From Petrimonas sp. IBARAKI (GTDB lineage Bacteria; Bacteroidota; Bacteroidia; Bacteroidales; Dysgonomonadaceae), in assembly GCA_002356435.2 (NCBI GenBank), contig AP018040.2, positions 1,612,001 through 1,676,000 on the forward strand: a stretch of DNA of 64,000 bases, read 5' to 3'. Both the position numbers and the translations under genes were made by a program. The notes below the pieces were generated by a model. The model ran no database searches. It saw only the letters and a list, made by a program, of their open reading frames with translations, and was not told where the DNA came from. Positions within the stretch are counted from its first letter, which is position 1. Every line of letters begins with the position of its first letter. Below are positions 51,831 through 62,225 of the stretch, piece by piece.

Positions 51831-53100
51831 GGTGTTGTTTTATAATTTCGGAATAAATCTGGTAATATTGCCGGGAGGTTTGCGTGATGTTGTGCCGTCT
51901 GAGGGCAATCTCCCTGGCGTTTGCACTAATCTTCAATGCCAGTTCATCATCGGAAAAAATCCGGGCTATCTGATAAGCCAGGAACACATAGTCTCCCGGT
52001 GAGAACAGGAGTGAACTTTCATTATCCTTTACAATGGACGTTACCCCGCCAACAGACGAAGCTACGCAAGGCGTTCCCGTCATCATGCTTTCTCCCAGTG
52101 AATTGGGGCTGTTCTCCAGGAATGAGGGCAGAACAAACAGGTGCGCCTTGCTGTATTCAGCGGCCATTTCGTCGGCCGACAACCTTTTGCGCAGAATAAT
52201 GTTTTCCGTTAATTTCAATTTCCTGATTTCGCTTTTCAGGTAATTGGAATAATCTTCTCCAATGAATACATCTTTTATCTTGGAGGATTTCAGTGTAAAG
52301 GAAGACAAGGGTGCGACTATTTTTACCTCGGGAAATTGCCTTTTCAGAATTGCAGCGGCCTGCAGTAAGGTGTGAAATCCTTTTAACGGATATTCGGCCG
52401 AGGGGACAAATATCCGGTGACGTTCGCATTCATCGATCTTCCACACATGTTGGTAAAAGGCAGGGCGTAACAGCTCTTCTCCGTGGAAGTAAGAGGCCCC
52501 TGCATTCATAGCTGCCAGCTGCGCTTTGTCCCAGGCCGTTCTTCCGATAAAATACCGGTTGATCCTGTATACCTCTTTTTCAATGTCACTGTATTTTCTC
52601 CATTTCCGCAACGTGGAGTTCACTCCACCGCGCCCGACTCTGTTTTTGACGGACCGGTGTTTTTTTAACCCGGCATTGGCCACGCTGTATTTCAGGTAAT
52701 CCAGGCAGGAAGATACGATGCCCTGTATGGAGCAGACAATTGGAATTTTTGTATCCACGTACTTACGCAGGAGGGCGAAATTCTTTTCGGTGCCGTGAAT
52801 GTGGATAATATCAGGCTGAAAATCGTTTATTACGGACAAGTATCTGTTCGCCAGATTGGCGCTCATTACTGACGCGTTTTCGTTCTTGCTGATGCGTATG
52901 GAATAATACACAACGCCATCTATTTCCTGCTTCTGTTCGTTTCCATTTATCACGGGAGTGACGGATGCAAGCGTTATGCCGGGTTGTTGGAGGATATTGT
53001 AAAACAGAGGGGCAACCCAGGACCCGCCTTTTGTGGGCTGGCCCTTGACGTAGGGGAAGAAAACCTCAAACACATCGTGTGTTATCCAAAAAACGCGCAT
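51799..53100 (-). CDS. Glycosyltransferase family 4
   Basis: 433 residues, the longest GT of the locus, with HIHGTEKNFALLRKYV in the acceptor domain and SFLENSPNSLGESMMTGTPC in the donor site. Specificity unknown. Confidence 0.88.
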   Translation of the reverse strand: MRVFWITHDVFEVFFPYVKGQPTKGGSWVAPLFYNILQQPGITLASVTPVINGNEQKQEIDGVVYYSIRISKNENASVMSANLANRYLSVINDFQPDIIHIHGTEKNFALLRKYVDTKIPIVCSIQGIVSSCLDYLKYSVANAGLKKHRSVKNRVGRGGVNSTLRKWRKYSDIEKEVYRINRYFIGRTAWDKAQLAAMNAGASYFHGEELLRPAFYQHVWKIDECERHRIFVPSAEYPLKGFHTLLQAAAILKRQFPEVKIVAPLSSFTLKSSKIKDVFIGEDYSNYLKSEIRKLKLTENIILRKRLSADEMAAEYSKAHLFVLPSFLENSPNSLGESMMTGTPCVASSVGGVTSIVKDNESSLLFSPGDYVFLAYQIARIFSDDELALKISANAREIALRRHNITQTSRQYYQIYSEIIKQHHESSTDSSRA

Positions 53101-53124
53101 ATCTTTCTTTATTTAAACATTGTA

Positions 53125-54042
53125 TCAGTATGACCTTACTCCGTTGAATTTCAAGTACCAGTAGAACAGGCTGAATTTCAACAGGAGGGGGACACCTTTG
53201 TGCCCCTTGAACCCTTTGTATTTATACCGCAGCCAGTTTTCGTAATAGATCGATAAATCAATGGGATTGAATATATTCAAATTCTGTTTCCTGTATTTGT
53301 TGAAAATTTTCAGGGCCTCTTTTTTTCTCAGGTTTTCCACAGAATCGTTTCTGGAGAGTGAGTTTTTGTGAATCCTGTACTTGACCGTCGGTTTATTCAT
53401 GTAATGTATTTTAATGCCTTTGCCGATAATTCTAAATACCATGGACATGTCTTCGTAGATTTTGAATTCCTCGTCGCAAAACCCAATGCTGTTGATCAGT
53501 TCCTTCTTGTAGAAAAAAGTTGGCGTATTCAGAAACACGGGCCAGCGCGCATAGGCCTTTAGCTGCTCCTTGACGGATGAGCGGCTGGCAAAATAGATCA
53601 ATCCCTCATTGATGGTTTCCTTTTTTGCCGGCACGCTGTTTTCATCCATTTCCTGCACTTCCGATATAATGAAGGAGGCTTTGGGAAAGCGGCCTGCGTA
53701 CGCAAGGTTATCGGTAACACAGTTGTCGAGTAAGGCGTCGTCGCCGGCAATCAGCTTAACCCATTCTCCTGTGGTTGCCTGTATTCCACGGTTACAATTT
53801 GCGGCTATTCCCGTGTTTTTTTCTACCGTAATAATTTTTGATTCGTAAAATCGCTGCCGATTTTTTTCGATCCAATCCGTACAGAGCTGGACTGTGTCGT
53901 CCTTAGACGCGTCGTCACTCACGATCAGCTGAATATTGTCCCACGTCTGGGCTTTCACACTTTCCAGCGTCTCCAGCACGTATCTTGAGCTGTTGTACGT
54001 GATGATGATGATCGAGACTAAAGGTGTACCTGTATTATTCAT
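53125..54042 (-). CDS. Glycosyltransferase family 2
   Basis: 305 residues. SIIIITYNSSRYVLETLESV, VSDDASKDDTVQLC and LIAGDDALLDN (DxD) define a GT-A inverting enzyme. Six bp after the wzx stop codon region on the same strand. Confidence 0.9.
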   Translation of the reverse strand: MNNTGTPLVSIIIITYNSSRYVLETLESVKAQTWDNIQLIVSDDASKDDTVQLCTDWIEKNRQRFYESKIITVEKNTGIAANCNRGIQATTGEWVKLIAGDDALLDNCVTDNLAYAGRFPKASFIISEVQEMDENSVPAKKETINEGLIYFASRSSVKEQLKAYARWPVFLNTPTFFYKKELINSIGFCDEEFKIYEDMSMVFRIIGKGIKIHYMNKPTVKYRIHKNSLSRNDSVENLRKKEALKIFNKYRKQNLNIFNPIDLSIYYENWLRYKYKGFKGHKGVPLLLKFSLFYWYLKFNGVRSY

Positions 54043-54048
54043 AAATCA

Positions 54049-55539
54049 TTATTTATTTCTGTATTTTTGTAGAAAACCCCGGATAATCTCTTTTAATCCG
54101 ATTCTGCTCTCCAGTTCCAGGTAGGAATACCAGCAGGAGACTCCGATGAGCAATGTTCCGATAACGTATGTATAGGGTTTTTCTATTAGGTTTACTATGG
54201 CAAAACTCATCAATGCCAACGAGAATTGGACGGCAAAAATCTTTAAGAAGGAGGAGGTGAACGAAAAGTGGTACTTTACTTTTGCAATGACATATACCTG
54301 TATGAGGTAGATCATGTAAACCATCAGGAACGAAACCCCCAACCCCGTTAATCCCCCAAAATGGTATCCCAGCAGGCTAAAGCCTAGTGTATAGGTGTTC
54401 CCGGTTAACTCGTTCCAGAAAAACAGCCTGCTTGCTCCTTTTGCCAGAAAAACAAAGGCGATTGCCCAGCTTACAGCTTTGAAAAATATGCCCAGGGATG
54501 CCCAGTATATCATTCCCGTTATGGCTAAAAATTGTGTGGAGTATAAGAGGATAATGGCCCAATGAATAAAAACAAGGAATCCGATCAGCACGGGAGCCAG
54601 TATCAGCAGCGCAATTTCAGACTGCTGATTGACGTTCCGGGCACACTGTTCGTTGCTGTTTGCCACGGCTGATAGCCTGGGGTAGTAATCAGTTCCCATT
54701 GCCGTAAAAATCATGCCCACGTAGGTATTGATGATGGCGAATCCCGCATTGTACAAACCAACATCTGCCATGTTCCCCGTGCGGTTGATGAATATCCGGA
54801 GCAAGTATGCAGCGGCAATCGATATCAGTCCGCTGAGGCTTATCATAAAGCCCATAACCAGCATGCTTTTGCCTTCGGCGACGGTGATTGCCCGGTTAAG
54901 CGTTGTCTTTCTGATCTTTGTCTTTTTTGCGAAGTGCCAGGAGAAAAACAGGGTGATCAATGCCGTGAGGATAATAACAGGCACAATTCCCTCAACTCCG
55001 AATCTGTAATAGAGCGGAACAGTAATCAGAAGTCCAGCGATGCTGCCGTAGACGTTGGCCTTTGCTAAATCTTGTAACTTACGAAGCCCCTGCAGCAACA
55101 CCAGTTCCCCCGTACTCAATTGGCTGAAAAGTAGTGTGGCGGAAATCCAGGCAAAGGAAGCCGTATATTCTTTATTGCCAAACGTGAACTGGCTTAACCA
55201 GGGTGAGAAGAGAAGCGTCACAACGGCTCCGAGGATGCCTGTGATCCAGACCAACCGGCGCATAACGGAGATTACCGTCGATATACGTTGCTCATCTCCT
55301 GTGGCATTTGCTTCGGAAATATTTTTGATGGCACTTGTGCCCAGACCGAAGTTAGTTAGGCCAGCTACCAAGCCGGTGGTGGAGGTCAGCAGTCCCACAA
55401 TACCCATACCAGCCGGCCCGAGGAGGAGTGCTACAAATTTCGAGCGCACGATGGAGATGACGATTTGAAAGACCTGAACTCCGCCAAAAAGAGAAGTCGC
55501 TTTCATGATCTGCCGATATGAGGATTGATGCTTGTTCAT
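54049..55539 (-). CDS. Repeat-unit flippase (Wzx, MATE/PST-like)
   Basis: 496 residues with 12-14 membrane segments evenly spread, starting with [14 protein letters not shown] after a short N-terminus. This is the polysaccharide transport type that flips lipid-linked repeat units to the periplasm. Overlaps the transaminase gene by 4 bp. Confidence 0.85.
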   Translation of the reverse strand: MNKHQSSYRQIMKATSLFGGVQVFQIVISIVRSKFVALLLGPAGMGIVGLLTSTTGLVAGLTNFGLGTSAIKNISEANATGDEQRISTVISVMRRLVWITGILGAVVTLLFSPWLSQFTFGNKEYTASFAWISATLLFSQLSTGELVLLQGLRKLQDLAKANVYGSIAGLLITVPLYYRFGVEGIVPVIILTALITLFFSWHFAKKTKIRKTTLNRAITVAEGKSMLVMGFMISLSGLISIAAAYLLRIFINRTGNMADVGLYNAGFAIINTYVGMIFTAMGTDYYPRLSAVANSNEQCARNVNQQSEIALLILAPVLIGFLVFIHWAIILLYSTQFLAITGMIYWASLGIFFKAVSWAIAFVFLAKGASRLFFWNELTGNTYTLGFSLLGYHFGGLTGLGVSFLMVYMIYLIQVYVIAKVKYHFSFTSSFLKIFAVQFSLALMSFAIVNLIEKPYTYVIGTLLIGVSCWYSYLELESRIGLKEIIRGFLQKYRNK

Positions 55540-56660
55540 GTTGTTCTTTTCGAATTGTTCGGATGAAAGGAATTCACTGTTTTTGTCACGGTTTCAACTT
55601 CTTCATCGGAGAGTACCTGGCTTATAGGCAGGCTCAGGACTTCGTTGTGAATTTTATCGGTGACCGGCAAAGGCAGGTCGCTCCACTCTTTGTATGCCTT
55701 CTGTTTGTGGGGTGGAACTGGATAGTGGATAAGTGCCTGAATCCCGTTTCCGTTGAGATGGTGAAGCAACGCATCGCGATGCCCCGAGCGAATCACAAAC
55801 AGGTGAAACACGTGTGCATCCCAGTCGTTTACTTCAGGCAGTACGATATCCGGATGATGGATATGGGTCAGGTAATAGCGGGCCACTTCTTTTCGTCGTT
55901 GGTTGTCTTTGTCGAGGTACTTCAGTTTTACATCCAGAATAGCTGCCTGGAACTCATCCAGCCTGCTGTTAAGCCCCTGGTAATCGAATATGTATTTGGT
56001 GTTGGAACCGTAATTGGCCAATGCCCGTGCCGTTTCCTCCAGTTTTTTGTCGTCGGTAGTAATGGCACCGCCATCGCCAAAAGCCCCCAGGTTCTTGCCG
56101 GGATAAAAACTGTGGCCGGCCGCGTCTCCCAAAGAGCCTGTCGTCTTTCCGTTAAACTTGCATCCGCTTGCCTGGGCATTATCTTCAATAAGTTTTAAAT
56201 CGTGTTTTTTACAGATCTCTCCGATTCTGTCGGTGTACGCGCATTGCCCGTAAAGGTGGACGATCATGATCCCCCTTGTCCTGGGGGAGATGGCCGCTTC
56301 AATTTTGGTGTCGTCCAGCTGATACGTACGGATATCTGGTTCGACCAACACCGGAACTAGCCGGTTGTCGGTAATGGCGAGGATAGAAGCAATGAACGTG
56401 TTTGCGGGTACAATAATTTCGTCTCCCTCGCTCATGATGCCTAATTCCATGTATGCCTTGAGGATTATCCGCAAGGCATCCAGACCGTTGGCAACGCCCA
56501 CGCAATAACGGGTGCCGATAAATCCGGCGTAGTTGTTCTCGAATCGTTTATTTTCTTCGCCAAGCAGGTACCAACCCGAATCGATTACCCGGGATGCGGC
56601 CTGATGGATTTCCCCGGTGTATTTCTGTGTAATTTTCTGTATGTCGAGAAATTTAATCAT
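55536..56660 (-). CDS. dTDP-3-oxo-hexose aminotransferase (FdtB/QdtB-like, DegT family)
   Basis: 374 residues, PLP-dependent. The start [20 protein letters not shown] and [17 protein letters not shown] with the PLP Lys match sugar-3-aminotransferases. With the neighbouring cupin isomerases and acyltransferase it should make a dTDP-3-acylamino-3,6-dideoxyhexose. The 3- versus 4-amino position is inferred from the neighbours. Confidence 0.88.
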   Translation of the reverse strand: MIKFLDIQKITQKYTGEIHQAASRVIDSGWYLLGEENKRFENNYAGFIGTRYCVGVANGLDALRIILKAYMELGIMSEGDEIIVPANTFIASILAITDNRLVPVLVEPDIRTYQLDDTKIEAAISPRTRGIMIVHLYGQCAYTDRIGEICKKHDLKLIEDNAQASGCKFNGKTTGSLGDAAGHSFYPGKNLGAFGDGGAITTDDKKLEETARALANYGSNTKYIFDYQGLNSRLDEFQAAILDVKLKYLDKDNQRRKEVARYYLTHIHHPDIVLPEVNDWDAHVFHLFVIRSGHRDALLHHLNGNGIQALIHYPVPPHKQKAYKEWSDLPLPVTDKIHNEVLSLPISQVLSDEEVETVTKTVNSFHPNNSKRTT

Positions 56661-57195
56661 CTGTGTCGATCTTTAATATATGCTTTACTCCATTCTTGTC
56701 TCTTTTGTCCATATCCAGTAAAATACCCTCTTCGGTTATGTACCCTTTTTGAGTAGCCGGATTTCCATACCAAAACGAATAATCGGGAATGTCCTTCGTG
56801 ATGATGCTTCCGGCGCCGATAAAGGAATATTCTCCAATCACGAGTCCGGGAAGTATCGTTGCGTTTGCGCCAATGGACGCTCCTTTTTTCACCAGGGTGG
56901 GTTTAAATTTTGAGGTGTCGTGCGCTTTTGACCGCGGAATCAGCTCGTTGGTGAATGTCACGTTGGGCCCGATAAATACGTTGTCTTCAATGGTTATCCC
57001 GTCCCACAACTGTACCCCGCTTTTGATGGTCACGTTGTTACCGATCACAACCTTGTTTTCGATGAATACATGCGCGCAAATATTGCAGTTGCTTCCGATC
57101 TGTGCGTCGGGCAATATCACGCAAAATTGCCAGATTGTTGTGTCTTCGCCTATGTTTTGGGAAAGAACGTCCGTTCGCGGATGGATATATCTCAT
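56653..57195 (-). CDS. Hexapeptide-repeat sugar N-acyltransferase (FdtC-like)
   Basis: 180 residues of left-handed beta-helix: repeated triplets such as [16 protein letters not shown] and [16 protein letters not shown]. Follows the isomerase and overlaps the transaminase by 8 bp. Predicted to acetylate the 3-amino group made by the transaminase. Confidence 0.85.
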   Translation of the reverse strand: MRYIHPRTDVLSQNIGEDTTIWQFCVILPDAQIGSNCNICAHVFIENKVVIGNNVTIKSGVQLWDGITIEDNVFIGPNVTFTNELIPRSKAHDTSKFKPTLVKKGASIGANATILPGLVIGEYSFIGAGSIITKDIPDYSFWYGNPATQKGYITEEGILLDMDKRDKNGVKHILKIDTDD

Positions 57196-57605
57196 TTTTT
57201 GTATTCTTTAAATTCGTTGTAATCTCTTATATAATCATCGGCAGAATATTCCGAAGAGGCTAAAACTAGGCAAACTGATCCGGAAGAAAAATTGTCCAGC
57301 TCCCTCCAGATGCCAGGAACAACAAGTAATCCGCGATAGGGACGATTAATGGTGAATGTCCTTTTCAATTCGCCATCATCCAGTGTTACATCGAAACTGC
57401 CGCTGGCTGCTACGATGAATTGCTGCAACTCTTTGTGTGCGTGGCCACCCCGTGACTCTCCCCCTGGCACATCGTAGAGGTAATACACACGCTTTACATG
57501 AAAAGGAACCGTTTTGCCGTTTTCCACTACACTGATGTTTCCTTTCTCGTGATGGTGCTTGTCTATTTCTATTATAGAACAATCATAGATGTTCGTTTTT
57601 TTCAT
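57192..57605 (-). CDS. dTDP-4-oxo-6-deoxyhexose 3,4-isomerase, cupin (FdtA/QdtA-like), paralog 2
   Basis: 137 residues from ATG 57605, chosen for the compact [18 protein letters not shown] start. The cupin loop reads [15 protein letters not shown] with two His, as in active FdtA/QdtA. It moves the keto group from C4 to C3 before transamination. Overlaps the upstream paralog by 23 bp. Confidence 0.85.
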   Translation of the reverse strand: MKKTNIYDCSIIEIDKHHHEKGNISVVENGKTVPFHVKRVYYLYDVPGGESRGGHAHKELQQFIVAASGSFDVTLDDGELKRTFTINRPYRGLLVVPGIWRELDNFSSGSVCLVLASSEYSADDYIRDYNEFKEYKK

Positions 57606-58005
57606 TTGCCATTTGTTTAAACAATTCGTAGTCATATACATAGTCGGCTACATCGAACCTGATGGATGCCAAAATAAGTGCCAGGGAGTTGGTGGAGAAA
57701 TTCTGCATTTGTCTCCATATCCCTTTAGGAACATACAGCCCATAATAAGACCGGTTCAAAGAAAATATCTGTCGCTCCTTTCCGTTGTCAAGGATCACAT
57801 CGAAACTGCCCGAAAGGGCAACAATAAATTCCTGATTCCGTTTGTATGCGTGGCCTCCCCTGACTTCCCCACCGGGTACATCGTAAATCCAGTAGGCCCT
57901 TTTTATTTTGAAAGGGATGTTTTTAAGTTCTTCTATCACGGATAAATTTCCTCTTCTGTCCAAATTTTTCGGAAGGTCAATTATTTTCGCACCATTGAGT
58001 TTCAT
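57583..58005 (-). CDS. FdtA/QdtA-like cupin, paralog 1
   Basis: 140 residues. The same fold and length as the next gene, but the loop reads GGEVRGGHAYKRNQE, with Tyr in the place of the second His. It may therefore be a variant isomerase, act with the other paralog, or have another role. Tandem duplication with divergence. Confidence 0.8.
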   Translation of the reverse strand: MKLNGAKIIDLPKNLDRRGNLSVIEELKNIPFKIKRAYWIYDVPGGEVRGGHAYKRNQEFIVALSGSFDVILDNGKERQIFSLNRSYYGLYVPKGIWRQMQNFSTNSLALILASIRFDVADYVYDYELFKQMANEKNEHL

Positions 58006-58077
58006 TGTTCTGCGTTTTTTAATTCATTTGTCTGTCTTTTTTGTTTTAAGTCAATGTTTTATGCTGGTATTTCTGCT

Positions 58078-60465
58078 TTACGCGTATCCGTATCCGTATT
58101 TTTTGCCATATCCGTAACGGTAGGCGATGGCATTCATGTTTACTGAGTTCAGGACGAAATACATTCGGGTAAGCTTGTCCTCTTTGTAATATCTTGCCGC
58201 GTCTTCAATGAATTTCTTGGGCGTATAGTCCGCTCGAATAACATAAAGATTCACATCGGCAAGACGATTCAGTAGAAAACTGTCGGAAACCACTCCTACT
58301 GGCGCCGTATCAATAATTATAAAATCAAAATCTCTTCGCAGATCGCTTATCAGTTCATCCAACAGAGGTTTCGCTAATAATTCGTTGGGATTAGGCGGGA
58401 TGGACCCGGCGGTAATGACCGACAGATTGGGATGAACTCCTGAGGGTTTCACCAGTTCTTCTTTGTTCAGGTTTCCCGACAAATAGAGGGTAATCCCCTT
58501 TTTATTGTCTATTCCCAGGTAATCTGACAGCTTGGGCTTACGAATATCCAGCTCAACGATCAACACTTTTTTATCGAGCAGGGCTAAGCTCATGGCCATA
58601 TTGATGGTAACGAATGTTTTCCCGTCTCCACTGATGCTCGACAGCATATTGATTACCTTTTTTTCTTTACTGTCGATAACGAATAATAGGTTGGCTCTTA
58701 GTAGCCTCATCATTTCGCTGAAATTATCATTGTTGTTTTCCCGGATGACAATATGTTCACTGTGAGAAACCTGGGGAATTTCACCCAGGATAGGAACCGG
58801 AGTCAGTTCTTCCAGTTCTTCCTTGTCGCTAACCTGATATCGCAACAGGTCCTTTATTTTAATGCAGGCAACAGGTATAACCAATCCCAGGGCGAAAAAC
58901 AACAATCCGATCATTCTTCGGTTTGGTGATACGGCACCCAGGAGGCGAATATTATCCACCAGTTTGGTGTTGGGCTCGACCGAAGCCATATTCATGTATT
59001 TTTCCTCTTTTTTTTGAAGAAGATACAAAAACAATTCTTCCTTGATGTTCTGCTGGCGTTTTATGTCGGAGTAAACCCTTTCCTGGCGGGGGATAGCCCG
59101 TATCCGGGCGTTATTCCGGTAATACATGGCGGAAATGTCGCGTTGCTGAATTTCCAGGTTGTTCTTCTCGTTTTGCAAGCCAGATTTCACGGAATTGAAA
59201 GTGGATTCTATCCGGTTATTCAAGTCGATCATGGACTGGTTACTGCTCGAAGCAATGCGCGAGAGCCTGTTTCGCTCCAAAACCAAATCATTGTAGGCAT
59301 TGATCTGAGCTGTCAAGGCTTCACTGTTTATCCCGGAGTTTGCGGGGATAAGTTGATCGTGGTCTCTTTTTCCTTGAACATAATTATTCAGGCTTGAAAC
59401 AATCGAATATTGAGTCTCTGCCTCCACTTTCATTTGTCCCACACTGGCAGATTGCGTGTTGTAGACATCTGCCTGAGAGGCAATATCGGTCAGTCCTTGC
59501 GACTGCTTGTAGTCTTGTACCTGCGTCTCCACAGAACTGAGTTCCTCGCTTAATTTAGAGAGATGGTCATCGATAAGTTGGGATGTTTTGTCGGCTAGCT
59601 CAATCTGATCCCTTATGCCTTCTTCGTTATATGTATTGATGTATTCTTCCAAAAAATCCTTTCCCAGCATTCCATTCGGGCAAGTCAACGCCAAGTTTGC
59701 CACTGAAGAATTTTTGGAAGTCAGTTCTATTTCCAGGGAATTCAGGTAACGGGCTGCAACGTTCACGGGATGTTCAATTTTTACCCTTACGAACTTGCTT
59801 TCTACGGGACCTGGGTTACGCTTAACCAATTTTAAACTGCCAAACGGGAAAGCCACTATACTGTCGGACGATGAAGCTTTTACACGGTACTTTTTATCGT
59901 TGTAATCGCCAAAGAATTCATAATCGCCGGTGGGCGTTATCCATACGTCAAAAACGATGTTTTTTTCCAGGTTATTGAGTGTGTTTTCAGCTATGTTAAT
60001 AAGAACAGGGGTCTCATCCCCGTATAGAATTCTCATTTTTCGTTTTGGAAAATCCGGGAGGAATTTGTCCAGTCCCGTCAGTTGAATAATCTTAAACGGT
60101 TTTATTTCTGTGTATGAGGCGTAAACCCCGAGCTTCCTCACTACGCGCTCAACGATCAATGATTTCTTTAAGATTTCAATCTCATTATCCACGTTGTTCT
60201 TTTGCCGGATGACTCCCATTTCCTTAAACACATTCATTTCAGAAGCTCCCCCTCCCCGTTGATCGTCTTTGAACAGAATTGAAGTTTCTACCTTGTATTG
60301 CGGCAACGTGTAAAAAAGATAGACAGCGGCAACAACCAGACAGAGGAACAGGGAAATTAAAAACCATTTCCAGTAAGAGAGGTATTTCATCAGTATACCC
60401 ACGACATCAATTGGTTTTTCAGCCAGCATACCGTATTCTTCTTCAACTGTGGAGTAGTTCTTCAT
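58078..60465 (-). CDS. Capsule co-polymerase/tyrosine kinase (Wzc-like)
   Basis: 795 residues. Membrane segments near 33-53 and 505-525 border a Wzz-type periplasmic part with coiled coil (about 270-470). The cytoplasmic kinase has Walker A SSISGDGKTFVTI, Walker A' VLIVELDIRKPK and Walker B FDFIIIDTAPVG. The C-terminus YRYGYGKKYGYGYA is the Tyr-rich tail where autophosphorylation occurs in BY-kinases. It controls chain length and export together with Wza. Confidence 0.92.
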   Translation of the reverse strand: MKNYSTVEEEYGMLAEKPIDVVGILMKYLSYWKWFLISLFLCLVVAAVYLFYTLPQYKVETSILFKDDQRGGGASEMNVFKEMGVIRQKNNVDNEIEILKKSLIVERVVRKLGVYASYTEIKPFKIIQLTGLDKFLPDFPKRKMRILYGDETPVLINIAENTLNNLEKNIVFDVWITPTGDYEFFGDYNDKKYRVKASSSDSIVAFPFGSLKLVKRNPGPVESKFVRVKIEHPVNVAARYLNSLEIELTSKNSSVANLALTCPNGMLGKDFLEEYINTYNEEGIRDQIELADKTSQLIDDHLSKLSEELSSVETQVQDYKQSQGLTDIASQADVYNTQSASVGQMKVEAETQYSIVSSLNNYVQGKRDHDQLIPANSGINSEALTAQINAYNDLVLERNRLSRIASSSNQSMIDLNNRIESTFNSVKSGLQNEKNNLEIQQRDISAMYYRNNARIRAIPRQERVYSDIKRQQNIKEELFLYLLQKKEEKYMNMASVEPNTKLVDNIRLLGAVSPNRRMIGLLFFALGLVIPVACIKIKDLLRYQVSDKEELEELTPVPILGEIPQVSHSEHIVIRENNNDNFSEMMRLLRANLLFVIDSKEKKVINMLSSISGDGKTFVTINMAMSLALLDKKVLIVELDIRKPKLSDYLGIDNKKGITLYLSGNLNKEELVKPSGVHPNLSVITAGSIPPNPNELLAKPLLDELISDLRRDFDFIIIDTAPVGVVSDSFLLNRLADVNLYVIRADYTPKKFIEDAARYYKEDKLTRMYFVLNSVNMNAIAYRYGYGKKYGYGYA

Positions 60466-60511
60466 TGTTTATGTTTTGTTTATAAAGTCTTTATACCGGT
60501 AAGGCCTTTCA

Positions 60512-61309
60512 TTACCGGGTGATGCTGTAGATTGTGGCTGCCATAGTGGCTAACGAGATCAGGACAGACAACGTTGAAATCCGGTAAGTTTCCGCCGCGC
60601 CAAATCGGGAAGAGTTTGCCCGGGACTGATTAGGCTCTACATATACCACATCGTTTTGTTCGAGGAAATAAGCGGGAGAATCGAAAACATTTTTATCGTT
60701 GAGGTTTACGGTGTAAATTTTCCTTTCCCCGTTCATTCCCTCGCGCAATACTTTTACATTATCACGCTTGCCGTAAATAGTCATATCGCCTGCCAAAGCC
60801 AATCCTTCAAAAATAGTTATCCGTTCGTTAGCGGTTACAAATTTTCCCGGACGAAGGACCTCACCCAAAACGTTTATCGAATAATTTAAAATGCGAATGG
60901 TTATAATGGGCATTTCTCCCGTAAAAAACGGGGTTAACCGCTTCTCAATGAGGGATTCCAGTTCCTTCGTGTTTAATCCTTTCACATTCAGGATTCCCAG
61001 TATGGGAAGTTCTATATTCCCTTCGTTATCAACTAGGTAGCTTTGAATGGTGGGTTGTGAATTCAGCGAGTTGGTAAGGTCCTGTGCTTGGGGAGTAAAA
61101 AGATTGTATCTTCGCGAAGCTTCAGGCTCACTGCTGACTACGGTAATTGAGAGTAAATCTTTGGGCTTTATGCGGGCATCGTACAACGATTCATTGACGG
61201 TAGTTATTTCTCTCTGGAATTGAGGGAAATAGGCTATGTCTTTTACCGGCGAGCAGGAAGAGATAGTTAACCCCGCTATGAGGATAAGCAAGAAACTGTT
61301 TTTTTTCAT
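60512..61309 (-). CDS. Polysaccharide export lipoprotein (Wza-like)
   Basis: 265 residues. Lipobox TISSC with Cys19; then the export domain IKPKDLLSITVVSSEPE and an SLBB-like part with NVLGEVLRPGKFV. A C-terminal membrane helix closes the protein. It forms the outer-membrane exit channel with Wzc. First gene of the minus-strand capsule operon. Confidence 0.9.
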   Translation of the reverse strand: MKKNSFLLILIAGLTISSCSPVKDIAYFPQFQREITTVNESLYDARIKPKDLLSITVVSSEPEASRRYNLFTPQAQDLTNSLNSQPTIQSYLVDNEGNIELPILGILNVKGLNTKELESLIEKRLTPFFTGEMPIITIRILNYSINVLGEVLRPGKFVTANERITIFEGLALAGDMTIYGKRDNVKVLREGMNGERKIYTVNLNDKNVFDSPAYFLEQNDVVYVEPNQSRANSSRFGAAETYRISTLSVLISLATMAATIYSITR

Positions 61310-62225
61310 ACTGTGATTTTTAATTGAGCTGTATCGTCTCTGTTGGCATCATTAAGCAGATTCCTACCGTTTTGTAGTTATCCGACGTAATTTTTCTAAG
61401 ATTTTCAGAACGACTTTCTGCTTTAAGCAGACCTTTTTATGCTAAACATTAAGTTTGTGCAACAATTTTGTGACAACTTGTTTACACTGCTGACAAAATT
61501 AAGAAAGAAAGGAAGGGGTATGTTAGGACTATATGAACATTTTTTTGTATTTCCGGATTAATTTTATTGTTAAATTATAACTACACGGGCATATTGAATT
61601 TACAATCCATTAAGAATGAGATTTATATTTTTAAAAAAGCTTTTACCCGCCAAATTTAAAAAACAGGAAAGAGAGAACCGAGGAACACGCTGCGTGAAAA
61701 ATTTATAATTATAGGATAAAATACATATAATCAATTATATATATATTCAACAACCTGAATTCATCATTTGCCATCCATTTTTCTGAAGCCGTACCTTTTT
61801 TATCTAATTTAGTTAATTGTCGGGCAGCTTCATGCCGTAATTGTCCTAATTCGTTTCATTTTTGTCTACAAGAAAATTCGTTGAAACCGGAAATTTACCT
61901 TCAAAACGCCACCAGAAAACCATCCCTCAAAAAAGTGTTTATACCGATTCTAAACAGGTAAAAATAATTGGTAAAATATGCGCATTGTTAATTAAGGGCA
62001 ACAGCTTTTAATTTTGCCTAAATAGTGTTATTTGGTTGTAATTTAGTACTATAATAAGAAATTTGTACGTAATTTTGCAGCGTAATAAATCATTTGATAC
62101 AATTCTTTGTTCTTCATGCATATATTTTCCTATTTTAAAGATACAACAATCCATTCTTTTTGTAAATTGCACAGGAAAAGCAGGCTGCCTCAGTGAATTG
62201 TATGAATAAAATCAAAAAGCATTCA
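61310..62225. other. Divergent intergenic region of the capsule operon
   Basis: About 900 bp without a gene. On the minus side a CAAAATTA box (61494-61501, reading TAATTTTG) could start the capsule mRNA, leaving a leader of about 180 nt. A perfect hairpin TCTGCTT/AAGCAGA lies in it at 61417-61431. On the plus side TAATTTTG boxes at 62009-62016 and 62070-62077 could serve the beta-helix gene. No antitermination gene of the UpxY type was seen. Confidence 0.45.

Noticed and set aside
61310-62192. Regulatory RNA or antitermination gene for the capsule operon
   Set aside because: No UpxY-like gene and only one small symmetric hairpin were seen; too little for a call beyond a leader region.
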